From positions 1 to 33,499 of the IMG/VR virus record IMGVR_UViG_3300017917_003111: a stretch of 33,499 nt of DNA. One strand, given 5' to 3'. The stretch is from a virus. This document shows, one piece after another, positions 5,745 to 12,359 of this stretch. A program made the position numbers and the translations under genes. A model generated the notes under the pieces. The model did not search any database and was not told the DNA's origin. It saw only the letters and a list, made by a program, of their open reading frames with translations. Numbering within the stretch: position 1 is the first letter of the stretch; each line of letters begins with the position of its first letter.

Positions 5745-6134
5745 ATGACCATGCATTTGGAAGGCCCTTGGCTATCAACCACAGGCAAAAAGAAAGGCAA
5801 GAAGAAGTGGGCATCTGCTGAAGCCAAACGCAAAGCTGAATTTTTGGAAGAGTCTTGGAAAGAGCTCCAAAAGCGTTGGGGCATCGAAGCAGAAGAAAAG
5901 AAACGTAAACGAGCTCTCGAATCTGGCACATACACCGGACCAAAAGTAGAGACTTATCGTAGAGAAACACCCAAAATTTCCAGCTTGCCGTTTACTGCTG
6001 GACCTTGTACCAAAGCACCAGATAAAGTTTACACAGGTGACAAGATCAAGGGTATCGGTACCATGCACAAAAGTAATGCAGTTCCTATCTTTTCGGACGA
6101 AGAAGCCGTCGAGATATCCAAAATGCGTCGATAA
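5745..6134 (+). CDS. Conserved T4-like phage protein, basic, unknown function
   Basis: A 129-residue, very basic protein. It begins MTMHLEGPWLSTTGKKKG, continues with a Lys/Arg/Glu-rich helix (about residues 20-60) and ends GTMHKSNAVPIFSDEEAVE-ISKMRR. I recall this N- and C-terminal pattern from conserved hypothetical proteins of T4-like phages of marine bacteria. Three in-frame ATG codons occur (5739, 5745, 5751); 5745 is chosen because GGAG at 5735-5738 is then 6 bases away, while it abuts the first ATG. The basic character suggests nucleic-acid binding, but this is inference. It is transcribed from its own promoter. Confidence 0.82.
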   Translation: MTMHLEGPWLSTTGKKKGKKKWASAEAKRKAEFLEESWKELQKRWGIEAEEKKRKRALESGTYTGPKVETYRRETPKISSLPFTAGPCTKAPDKVYTGDKIKGIGTMHKSNAVPIFSDEEAVEISKMRR

Positions 6135-6150
6135 TTGCCTATTTTTATAG

Positions 6151-6429
6151 TATAATTACTGATACATGATATATATAACTACGTTTCGCAAAGAAACTAA
6201 GATAGTTGGTTCAAAGTATGTCACAAGCAGAAAAGGACCCGCGAGTCTTGGCCTATGAGAAACCCGTGAGATTCGGGCGGTCAAGTTCGCCAAAGGCAGT
6301 ACGAGTTATGAGATTGTATTGCTGATGGAGACAACTACACGAACCCAGGGTTCTTTCAAGAGCCTCGTGAAGTTAACTCCCTTAATGTAATGTCGTAGAT
6401 AGTATCAAAATATCGATACGAAAGACGAC
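6151..6429 (+). ncRNA. Candidate structured RNA or long structured 5' leader
   Basis: About 315 bases without a convincing gene lie between 6134 and 6450. A TATAAT box is at 6151-6156. After it come: (1) AACTA-c-GTTTC-gcaaa-GAAAC-taaga-TAGTT, two nested stems (about 6177-6206); (2) TTGGC ... GCCAA enclosing CCCG/CGGG (about 6248-6292); (3) ACGAG (6301) ... CTCGT (6364-6368) enclosing GAACCC/GGGTTC; (4) GTCGT ... ACGAC enclosing GTATC/GATAC (about 6393-6428). Four independent nested stems in a row are unlikely by chance. It could be a free phage RNA or a cis-regulatory leader of the hydrolase gene at 6450. It does not match any riboswitch or RNase P core that I know. Confidence 0.6.
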
Positions 6430-6449
6430 ACCAAATGAAAGGAGGACTT

Positions 6450-7019
6450 ATGGAAAAGTCGATTAAATTAGCGTCCTATATTTTAGGATTTGTAGCAGTA
6501 GTCGTGTTGGTTCAAACTATTACCACCACAAAGTTTCAGACTCTTAAAGAGAAAAATGGTTACTATAGTCAAGATGTTGTTTCGATTAAAACTCGTGAAC
6601 AACAATTAGAATGCTTGGCTATCAATATCTACCGTGAAGCAGGTTATGAGCCCTTCGAAGGTAAAGTAGCTGTGGCTCAGGTCACAATGAACCGAGTCGC
6701 CAAAGGTAATTTTGGTAAAGATGTCTGCGGTGTTGTATATCAAAAAAATGTTGTTATGGAAAGAGTTGTATGTCAGTTCTCATGGGCATGTGACGCAGTA
6801 CATAAAAACAGACCTGTTGGTAAGGAGGCCTACAATGAAAGTTATGAAATTGCAAAGAAAGTTCTTTTGGAAGGATTTAGATTGGATGTTCTCAAAGATG
6901 CTCTCTATTATCATGCCACCTATGTCAACCCACAATGGCCGTTGGAAAAAATAGGCAAAATTGGCAATCACATTTTTTACAAACCAAAACAGAAAGGTAC
7001 TCAACATGCTGGACTTTGA
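6450..7019 (+). CDS. SleB-type cell-wall hydrolase, membrane-anchored
   Basis: A 189-residue protein with an N-terminal membrane segment (SYILGFVAVVVLVQTI) and a SleB/hydrolase_2 catalytic domain. The domain is shown by LAINIYREAGYEPFEGKVAVAQVTMNR (Glu in YREA is the predicted acid catalyst), then CGVVYQ, CQFSWACD and ALYYHATYVNPQW. Such enzymes cut peptidoglycan glycan strands. The start at 6450 is chosen because AAAGGAGGACTT precedes it; an ATG at 6435 overlaps that site. The uncleaved N-terminal anchor resembles signal-arrest endolysins. The next gene, a membrane protein, overlaps by 14 bases, so the pair could be a lysis cassette. Confidence 0.88.
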   Translation: MEKSIKLASYILGFVAVVVLVQTITTTKFQTLKEKNGYYSQDVVSIKTREQQLECLAINIYREAGYEPFEGKVAVAQVTMNRVAKGNFGKDVCGVVYQKNVVMERVVCQFSWACDAVHKNRPVGKEAYNESYEIAKKVLLEGFRLDVLKDALYYHATYVNPQWPLEKIGKIGNHIFYKPKQKGTQHAGL

Positions 7020-7311
7020 TTTAATCAAATTTAAAAAATTCGTTGGTGAAAAATTCACTGTCGTATCATCCGAGACATTTGGATGGTTGGCTAATGTTGT
7101 ACTACACGCATCAACTATTCCCAGTCTTTTGGCTGTGATGGCAGGACTAACAGACAGACTGCCCGGAGTAGATTTGGTTCTGTTAGTTTGGGCAGGTTTG
7201 ACTCTGTTGTTTGTCAAAGCCGCTGTCCAAAAAGACATGCTCAATGTAGTTACAATCGGGTTTGGATTCATTATCCAGGCCACATTAATGGCTCTGATCT
7301 TCTTCAAGTAA
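7006..7311 (+). CDS. Small membrane protein, holin candidate
   Basis: A 101-residue protein with three predicted membrane spans (about residues 27-45, 52-70 and 77-98) after a basic N terminus (KFKKFVGEKF). It ends LMALIFFK. Similar proteins with ETFGWLA ... PGVDLVLLVWAGL occur in T4-like phages of cyanobacteria and SAR11 as I recall, without assigned function. The 14-base overlap with the SleB-type hydrolase gene and the size and topology are consistent with a holin. The start at 7006 follows AAAGG at 6993-6997; the frame is open earlier but only inside the hydrolase gene. Confidence 0.78.
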   Translation: MLDFDLIKFKKFVGEKFTVVSSETFGWLANVVLHASTIPSLLAVMAGLTDRLPGVDLVLLVWAGLTLLFVKAAVQKDMLNVVTIGFGFIIQATLMALIFFK

Positions 7312-7329
7312 AATTGGTTAGAAAATGAG

Positions 7330-7358
7330 TTGACAGGACCTTCGGGTCCTGTTATAAT
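7330..7358 (+). promoter_or_regulatory. Consensus promoter with a UUCG hairpin filling its spacer
   Basis: TTGACA (7330-7335), a 17-base spacer and TATAAT (7353-7358) form a near-perfect sigma-70 promoter. ACAGGACC (7333-7340), loop TTCG and GGTCCTGT (7345-7352) make a perfect 8-bp inverted repeat that covers the end of the -35 box and the whole spacer. Read-through RNA from upstream would fold into a terminator-like hairpin here, though no strong T-tract follows. Confidence 0.85.
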
Positions 7359-7393
7359 TAATACTGTAGCAATTTACACACAGAAAGGCAAAT

Positions 7394-7870
7394 ATGAAAA
7401 AGGCAATTTTGGTAGGTATGTTGGCAGCGGCCATTACTGGCTGTTCGTCGATGAAAGAGATTCCAGATCGTAAAACTTACGCACAACCATCTTGGTACAA
7501 AGATTGTGCTCAAGAAGGTGTTAAGGGTTGGTTCTGGTGGAAAGAAGATTACGTCTATGCCTGCGGCGCAGGTGAAAGTGCTTATGCACAGGCCGCAGAA
7601 GAGCAAATGGACGCTATCGCTATGAATAACTTTGCTAAACGTATCAACGGTGTAGTTAATTCAGAAACTGTAATTGACATCAAAGACGACAAGAAAACTA
7701 CTCGTACTGTGATTTCTTACAAAGTTTCAGAAACTGCAATTCGTAAGCACGTTAAGAGCGAAAAAGGTCACTTCACAATGAACGGACGTCACTACACATA
7801 TGTTCGTCTGGAAATGAAAAAGTCTACCTTTGAACAATTGATGGCAGAAGCTAAACAGAAAGCACAGTAA
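7394..7870 (+). CDS. LPP20-like lipoprotein
   Basis: A 158-residue predicted lipoprotein. The signal peptide ends in a lipobox, MLAAAITGCSSM, with Cys at residue 17. The mature part has PSWYKDC, GVYACGAGE-like residues (YVYACGAGESAYAQAAEEQMDAIAMNNFAKRI in the sequence) and a beta-rich C terminus. The arrangement of a 'W-Y' start, 'A-x-G-x-G' turn and long Ala-rich helix resembles the LPP20 / PF02169 lipoprotein family. It would sit in the periplasm at the inner face of the outer membrane. It shares one base with the next lipoprotein gene (TAATG) and is read from the strong promoter at 7330. Confidence 0.78.
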   Translation: MKKAILVGMLAAAITGCSSMKEIPDRKTYAQPSWYKDCAQEGVKGWFWWKEDYVYACGAGESAYAQAAEEQMDAIAMNNFAKRINGVVNSETVIDIKDDKKTTRTVISYKVSETAIRKHVKSEKGHFTMNGRHYTYVRLEMKKSTFEQLMAEAKQKAQ

Positions 7871-8223
7871 TGGACTCATACAAAGCTAAGAATTACCTGT
7901 GGGTAGTAGTCATAGCATTGTTTGTAATTATTGCTCTCACAGGTTGTTCGTCTGCTCCTAAGAAGGTAGCACAAAAACCCCAGTACTGCCATACCAGTCA
8001 AACTATTTTGACTAAGAATGGCGAAAAGGTTGAAAGTCAAACTTTGGTCGAATGTACTGACGATCAAATCAAAAAACTGTTCCAGGTTAGATCCGGTATG
8101 GCGCCTAACTGCGGAGAATTTACTTATTGGATGAATCTTGGAGGACGTGATGTTCAACGCAAAGGTATCAGCTGTCAGAAGCCTGATGGTAGCTGGGAAA
8201 TTGTTAATGTTGCTGGCTATTAA
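7870..8223 (+). CDS. Lipoprotein with surface-antigen-like C terminus
   Basis: A 117-residue protein. After a membrane segment comes a lipobox, IIALTGCSSAP, with Cys at about residue 26. The middle (YCHTSQTILTKNGEKVESQT) and the end (GISCQKPDGSWEIVN) resemble the C-terminal module of the rickettsial 17-kDa surface-antigen group, where a C-x(3-4)-D-G-S-W pattern closes the domain. Function unknown. It overlaps the next gene by 74 bases, which is unusual for two real genes, but both products carry export signals and related motifs. Confidence 0.75.
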   Translation: MDSYKAKNYLWVVVIALFVIIALTGCSSAPKKVAQKPQYCHTSQTILTKNGEKVESQTLVECTDDQIKKLFQVRSGMAPNCGEFTYWMNLGGRDVQRKGISCQKPDGSWEIVNVAGY

Positions 8224-8581
8224 TCCTGCACACGCCAACGACATAAACAATCCTAAATTTTTTGAGTATCGCTCTGGGGGATTTGCCAACAGATTAGTAG
8301 ACATTACCTTTGGTTGGTTTAAGGGATTAGATTCGGAACAAAAAGAATCCTATCATCAGAGTCTTACCCATGCAGTGATGATGGCCGAAAATGGTCAACG
8401 AGTTTCTTGGTATAAAAATGATGCCAGTGGATTTGCTGTACCAGTAATGACATGGCCCAATGGAAACGGTTATTGTCGTAGAATCCATATTCAGACCATT
8501 GCCTATGGTATGGAAAAAACGCAGTCGGCCACAGCCTGTTTTGATAATGCACATACAAATTGGCGTTGGATAAGGGAATAA
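8150..8581 (+). CDS. Secreted surface-antigen-like protein
   Basis: A 143-residue exported protein. The signal peptide is about residues 1-28 (hydrophobic core LMVAGKLLMLLAI, cut after AHA). The C-terminal half (VSWYKNDASGFAVPVMTW, YCRRIHIQTIAYG, ATACFDNAHTNWRWI) follows the 17-kDa surface-antigen pattern: strand, CR, strand, A-C, W. Start 8150 is chosen because TTGGAGG precedes it at good distance; TTG and GTG codons upstream are less likely. A central segment (FANRLVDITFGWFKGLDSEQKESYHQSL) resembles the linker of that family. The gene overlaps the preceding lipoprotein gene in another frame by 74 bases. Confidence 0.78.
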   Translation: MFNAKVSAVRSLMVAGKLLMLLAINPAHANDINNPKFFEYRSGGFANRLVDITFGWFKGLDSEQKESYHQSLTHAVMMAENGQRVSWYKNDASGFAVPVMTWPNGNGYCRRIHIQTIAYGMEKTQSATACFDNAHTNWRWIRE

Positions 8582-8584
8582 ATA
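8579..8584 (+). promoter_or_regulatory. Possible T4-like late promoter (ATAAATA)
   Basis: GAATAAATATTTG lies 8 bases before the ATG at 8592 and overlaps the previous stop codon. It matches the T4 late consensus TATAAATA in seven of eight bases. Confidence 0.45.
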
Positions 8585-8591
8585 TTTGTTC

Positions 8592-9998
8592 ATGAAAATA
8601 TATTCGAGCGACAAGCTAATCGCATACCTCGCACTAATCAGCGGATTGAGTATATCCGCTGTTGCTGTCTATTATTCCGTCGCAGGTTTAATCGCGATAT
8701 TTGCCGCTGCCGCAATACCTATCATGATCATGGGTATTGTATTAGAGTTAAGCAAACTGGTTGCTTCTGTTTGGCTTAAACAGAATTGGGATAGAGCACC
8801 GCAAGGATTAAAGTGGTATCTTGCCACAGCAGTGGTCGTTCTTATGATCATTACCTCTATGGGCATATTTGGATTTTTATCCAAAGCACACTTAGATCAA
8901 AATCTTGTCAGTGGCGATGTTGTAGATAAAGTTGCTATCATTGACGAGAAAATAAAAACACAAAAAGACAATATTGAAGCGGCTCGTAAAGCTCTGCGTC
9001 AAATGGATGACGCTGTAGATCAGACTATGAGTCGTAGCACCAACGAACAAGGTGCAGACAAAGCTGCCAATTTGCGTAGATCACAACAACGTGAAAGAAC
9101 AAATCTACAAAACGATATCGCTAAAGCACAGACAGAAATAGCAAAGTTAAATGAGCAACGTGCTCCGATTGCTAAGGATCTACGAGCAGTTGAAGCAGAA
9201 GTAGGACCTATCAAGTATATCGCTAAATTGATCTACGGCGACAATCCAGATGCTAATCTTTTAGAAAAAGCAGTGACCTGGGTTATTATGATTATCATAT
9301 TTGTATTTGATCCGTTGGCTGTTCTATTGCTATTAGCCAGCCAATATTCTTTCCAATGGTTACGTGAAGGTAAAAAAGAAGATGAGGAAGGCGACGACGC
9401 TGAAGAGTTCTTTGAAAAAGCCAAAGAAACATTTAAGAAATTAGATGAGGATGCTGTCGAAGAGAAAAAATCGGACGATCCAAGTCCTCCTGGCTGGATG
9501 TTCAAACATATTACTGGTGCTGTGACTGCACCCGAACATTTTGGTATCAAAAAGGAACAGGGATTTAATGAAAAGTCTCCCTTAGATGAGTGGAACGAAA
9601 TGATAGCTGAAGCCGAGAAAGCTATCGGAGAAGAACATGAAGATGATGATGCTATTATTTCTACAGCACCAGAAACTGAAAAACAGGCAATGAAACGATG
9701 GAAACACGACAATCCTGATAAATCATTAAAAATTCAAAAACGTTTATTTGAAAAAGGACAAATAGATCGTTTGCCTTGGGAAGATTATCTTAAACCTCAA
9801 GCAGATTATTCGGAAGAGCAAGAAGCTGCTATAGAAGCTGCCAAATGGGCACAAGAACAGATAGAAAAACAACAAGAAGTTTCTTGGATGGAAAATCAAG
9901 AAGGTCAACAAATCAAAAAAACCAAAGATGGCTATCAACAAAATGCTGAACAAAATGAGCGTACAATTTGGCAACGAATTCAAGACGCTAAAAAATGA
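8592..9998 (+). CDS. Membrane protein with long coiled coil, conserved in T4-like phages
   Basis: A 468-residue protein. Two or three N-terminal membrane spans (about residues 8-57 and 75-98) are followed by a long coiled coil (about 110-205, heptads with DEKIKTQKDNIEAARKALRQ), another membrane hairpin around 225-255 (VIMIIIFVFDPLAVLLLLASQYSF) and a highly charged cytoplasmic tail rich in Glu and Lys to the end. I recall similar membrane proteins with the FDPLAVLLL segment in cyanophage-like myoviruses, function unknown. The ATG at 8592 is preferred to an in-frame TTG two codons earlier. A late-type promoter motif is just upstream and the next gene overlaps by 4 bases. Confidence 0.8.
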   Translation: MKIYSSDKLIAYLALISGLSISAVAVYYSVAGLIAIFAAAAIPIMIMGIVLELSKLVASVWLKQNWDRAPQGLKWYLATAVVVLMIITSMGIFGFLSKAHLDQNLVSGDVVDKVAIIDEKIKTQKDNIEAARKALRQMDDAVDQTMSRSTNEQGADKAANLRRSQQRERTNLQNDIAKAQTEIAKLNEQRAPIAKDLRAVEAEVGPIKYIAKLIYGDNPDANLLEKAVTWVIMIIIFVFDPLAVLLLLASQYSFQWLREGKKEDEEGDDAEEFFEKAKETFKKLDEDAVEEKKSDDPSPPGWMFKHITGAVTAPEHFGIKKEQGFNEKSPLDEWNEMIAEAEKAIGEEHEDDDAIISTAPETEKQAMKRWKHDNPDKSLKIQKRLFEKGQIDRLPWEDYLKPQADYSEEQEAAIEAAKWAQEQIEKQQEVSWMENQEGQQIKKTKDGYQQNAEQNERTIWQRIQDAKK

Positions 9999-10396
9999 CA
10001 GATAAAATCTTAGTAGTAACTCCACCAGACGACATTTTATTACAAGGAATCAGAATCCTTCATGTTCACTTAGATGAAGAACAAAGTTCTATTGTATCTA
10101 ATGCATTGATGCAGACTAATCTACCGCACAATATCATTAACTATGTTTGGAAAATGGGCAATAGAGTTGATTGGTTATTAGACAAAACAACAAAATGCGA
10201 TTTAATTTTATTCAATGCTAACGGTCCATCCGATCCTGGTTTAGATATAATTTTAGGATGGACAGCGGCACAGCACCAATCATATTATTTTGGCACTCTA
10301 AAAGATTTACATATGGTCAACGATCGTGCTATATATACAGCAGACGACATTATTTTTTTACTGGAGAAAATTGCAAAAAAACATGAACAAATTTGA
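9995..10396 (+). CDS. Conserved phage protein of unknown function, 133 aa
   Basis: A cytoplasmic-looking 133-residue protein with an alternating beta/alpha pattern ([32 protein letters not shown]). The layout, with Asn-Gly-Pro after a hydrophobic strand, reminds me of a Rossmann-like or nucleoside-2-deoxyribosyltransferase-like fold, but no catalytic motif is certain. It begins on an ATGA overlap with the membrane protein gene and overlaps the ribosomal protein gene by 14 bases, so it belongs to the same message. Function not assigned. Confidence 0.72.
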   Translation: MTDKILVVTPPDDILLQGIRILHVHLDEEQSSIVSNALMQTNLPHNIINYVWKMGNRVDWLLDKTTKCDLILFNANGPSDPGLDIILGWTAAQHQSYYFGTLKDLHMVNDRAIYTADDIIFLLEKIAKKHEQI

Positions 10397-10622
10397 GAAT
10401 AAATTTAAAGGCAGTTCGATAACTGTCAAAGAACACGAAAACATTAATCAAGCACTACGTCGATTCAAGAAAAAAATTGAAGAAGGCGGTCTTTTGGACA
10501 CTCTAAGAAAGAAAGAGTTTTACGAAAAGCCTACCACTGAGCGTAAGCGTAAGAAAGGCGCTGCCAAAGCACGTTGGGCAAAGAAACTAAGAGATCAACA
10601 ACTTCCACCGAAACTATTCTAA
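10383..10622 (+). CDS. rpsU: Ribosomal protein bS21
   Basis: A 79-residue basic protein. The bS21 pattern is clear: [36 protein letters not shown], then [19 protein letters not shown]. bS21 binds the small ribosomal subunit near the anti-Shine-Dalgarno sequence and affects initiation. It is one of the ribosomal proteins known to be carried by phages of aquatic bacteria, including pelagiphages. A phage copy could replace the host protein and bias translation. ATG 10383 is chosen; the longer upstream reading is inside the previous gene. The 12 residues before SSITV are an extension compared with common bS21. Confidence 0.93.
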   Translation: MNKFENKFKGSSITVKEHENINQALRRFKKKIEEGGLLDTLRKKEFYEKPTTERKRKKGAAKARWAKKLRDQQLPPKLF

Positions 10623-10634
10623 GAAAGGCATAAA

Positions 10635-11654
10635 ATGCGTATCGAAGACGAAGTCAAACTTGACTTCAAAGATGTGCTAATTCGTCCCAAAAGATCTACA
10701 CTAAGTAGTCGAAGAGAAGTAGATCTAAACCGTACATATACATTTAAACACAGCAAACAGGAATGGACCGGAGTTCCTGTCATGGCCAGTAATATGGACG
10801 GTGTTGGCACATTAGCAATAGCAGAAGCACTTTGCAAACATAATCTGTTTACTTGTTTGGTCAAATCATACACAGAAGAAGATGTGTTAGATCTTGTAAG
10901 TTCTGCTGACACTGACTATTTTGCTGTTAGTACAGGTACAGGCGAAAAAGACTTTCAAAAACTACAGAGAATTGTGAACACAGTTCCAGAAGTTAATTTT
11001 ATCTGTATCGATGTTGCCAATGGTTATTCAGAACATTTTGGAGACTTTGTTGCTAAGGTTAGAGCTCAGTTTCCTCAACACACAATCATTGCAGGTAATG
11101 TGGTTACCGCAGATATGACACAGGAGTTAATTTTACGTGGCGCAGATATTATTAAAGTGGGTATTGGCCCTGGCAGCGTTTGTACTACTCGTATTCAAAC
11201 TGGTGTGGGCTACCCACAGCTTAGTGCTATTATTGAGTGTGCCGATGCCGCTCATGGTCTTGGTGGGCATATTATTGCTGACGGCGGATGTGTTTGCCCT
11301 GGTGATGTTGCTAAGGCTTTCGGCGCTGGTGCGGACTTTGTAATGCTGGGCGGAATGCTCGCTGGCACTGATCAAGGAGGCGGCACTGTAGAAGATGGAA
11401 TGGTCACATTCTACGGCATGAGTTCTGACACAGCAATGAACAAACATCATGGCGGTGTTGCTGAATATCGTAGCAGTGAAGGACGTACAGTTAAAGTTCC
11501 TTACAAAGGAGATATCAATCCTATTGTTTTGGATTTGTTAGGTGGCTTGCGTAGCACTTGTACCTACGTTGGCGCACCATCACTTAAACAATTATCAAAG
11601 TGTACAACCTTTATCAAAGTTAACAGACAGATCAACGATGTGTTTGTAAAATAG
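10635..11654 (+). CDS. guaC: GMP reductase
   Basis: A 339-residue enzyme that converts GMP to IMP with NADPH and ammonia release. It aligns along its whole length with E. coli GuaC (about 347 residues): [20 protein letters not shown] at the start, [12 protein letters not shown], then [14 protein letters not shown] with the catalytic Cys183, [11 protein letters not shown]-like residues, DGGC and [13 protein letters not shown]. It lacks the CBS domains of IMP dehydrogenase. AAGAAAGG precedes the ATG. A phage copy could turn host guanine nucleotides, for example from degraded RNA, into adenine nucleotides. It sits between bS21 and the exonuclease gene. Confidence 0.96.
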   Translation: MRIEDEVKLDFKDVLIRPKRSTLSSRREVDLNRTYTFKHSKQEWTGVPVMASNMDGVGTLAIAEALCKHNLFTCLVKSYTEEDVLDLVSSADTDYFAVSTGTGEKDFQKLQRIVNTVPEVNFICIDVANGYSEHFGDFVAKVRAQFPQHTIIAGNVVTADMTQELILRGADIIKVGIGPGSVCTTRIQTGVGYPQLSAIIECADAAHGLGGHIIADGGCVCPGDVAKAFGAGADFVMLGGMLAGTDQGGGTVEDGMVTFYGMSSDTAMNKHHGGVAEYRSSEGRTVKVPYKGDINPIVLDLLGGLRSTCTYVGAPSLKQLSKCTTFIKVNRQINDVFVK

Positions 11655-11683
11655 TTGACAAACCTTACTAAAGAAAGTATAAT
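11655..11683 (+). promoter_or_regulatory. Consensus sigma-70-like promoter abutting a start codon
   Basis: TTGACA (11655-11660) and TATAAT (11678-11683) are 17 bases apart. Only six bases (AGTAGT) separate the -10 box from the ATG at 11690, so transcription should start at or within a base or two of the start codon. The promoter begins directly after the guaC stop. Confidence 0.85.
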
Positions 11684-11689
11684 AGTAGT

Positions 11690-12277
11690 ATGACAAATAA
11701 TACTGATGTGATGATTGATTTGGAGACATTAGATGTTCTCCCTTCCGCAACCATTTTGACAATTGGCGCTGTTAAATTCGATCCTTTTGGAGATGATGTA
11801 GCAGAGCCTGCTTGCCAAAAGTTTTACATTAAAGTAGATCTTGATAGTTGCGATCGTATTGGTTGCACAGTCAGTCCGGATACTATAGAATGGTGGGGCA
11901 AGCAAAGCCAAGCTGCTCAAGACGAGGCTTTTAGTCCCGATGGCAGAGTAGACATTGTAGAAGCTATGACAGAATTGCGTAAGTTCTGTTTAGGAGCAAA
12001 ACGTGTTTGGAGTCATGGCGCAGGATTTGACGTTATTATTTTAGAAAACGTTTTCCGTAAAATCGGCAAATCTATTCCATGGAGTTTTTGGGAAGTTCGT
12101 GATACCCGTACAATTTTTGATATTGGTATTAATCCAAATCGTCCGCCCGTGCTGGCGCACCATGCGTTAGAAGATGCTTGGAATCAAGCTGTAGGAGTAC
12201 AAAACGTCTACAGAACTCTGCGTTCCGCCAGCGGTATAGACGGAAAAATGTTCCAACCTCTGGCCAATCAGAGATAA
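11690..12277 (+). CDS. dexA: DEDD-family 3'-5' exonuclease (DexA-like)
   Basis: A 195-residue nuclease of the DnaQ-like fold, close to T4 DexA and bacterial Rv2179c-type exoribonucleases. Motif ExoI is DVMIDLETLDV (Asp10, Glu12), ExoII is in the VWSHGAGFDVIILEN segment (Asp), and ExoIII is HHALEDAWNQ (His and Asp), the DEDDh set. In T4, DexA degrades DNA or RNA 3' ends and is made early. The gene seems to have a leaderless message: no ribosome-binding site is possible between its -10 box and the ATG. A later in-frame ATG at 11708 would cut off the first beta-strand. Confidence 0.88.
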   Translation: MTNNTDVMIDLETLDVLPSATILTIGAVKFDPFGDDVAEPACQKFYIKVDLDSCDRIGCTVSPDTIEWWGKQSQAAQDEAFSPDGRVDIVEAMTELRKFCLGAKRVWSHGAGFDVIILENVFRKIGKSIPWSFWEVRDTRTIFDIGINPNRPPVLAHHALEDAWNQAVGVQNVYRTLRSASGIDGKMFQPLANQR

Positions 12278-12353
12278 ATAAATTTCATAAGCTGTACCAA
12301 ATATGGGCAGTTTATAGGGCATAGGGCCCAAATAGATCTTACTTAACAAGGAG
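12275..12353 (+). promoter_or_regulatory. dnaK leader with possible late promoter
   Basis: GATAAATAA (core 12275-12280) overlaps the previous stop. Further down, TTATAGGGC and CTTACTTAACAAGGAGAT closely match the hsp20 leader (TTATAGGGC and CTTACTTTACAAGGAGAT around 14269-14305). The shared block ends in the ribosome-binding site. No consensus sigma-70 promoter was found. Confidence 0.5.
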
Positions 12354-12359
12354 ATGACT

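Noticed and set aside
6218-6325. A 35-codon frame (MSQAEKDPRVLAYEKPVRF...) in the structured stretch.
   Set aside because: No ribosome-binding site precedes it, and its bases are engaged in nested stems; RNA structure explains the region better. It could be revisited if relatives conserve it.
10635-11654. IMP dehydrogenase (GuaB).
   Set aside because: The protein is only 339 residues, has no CBS domains and follows GuaC along its whole length, including [17 protein letters not shown]-like and [10 protein letters not shown] regions.
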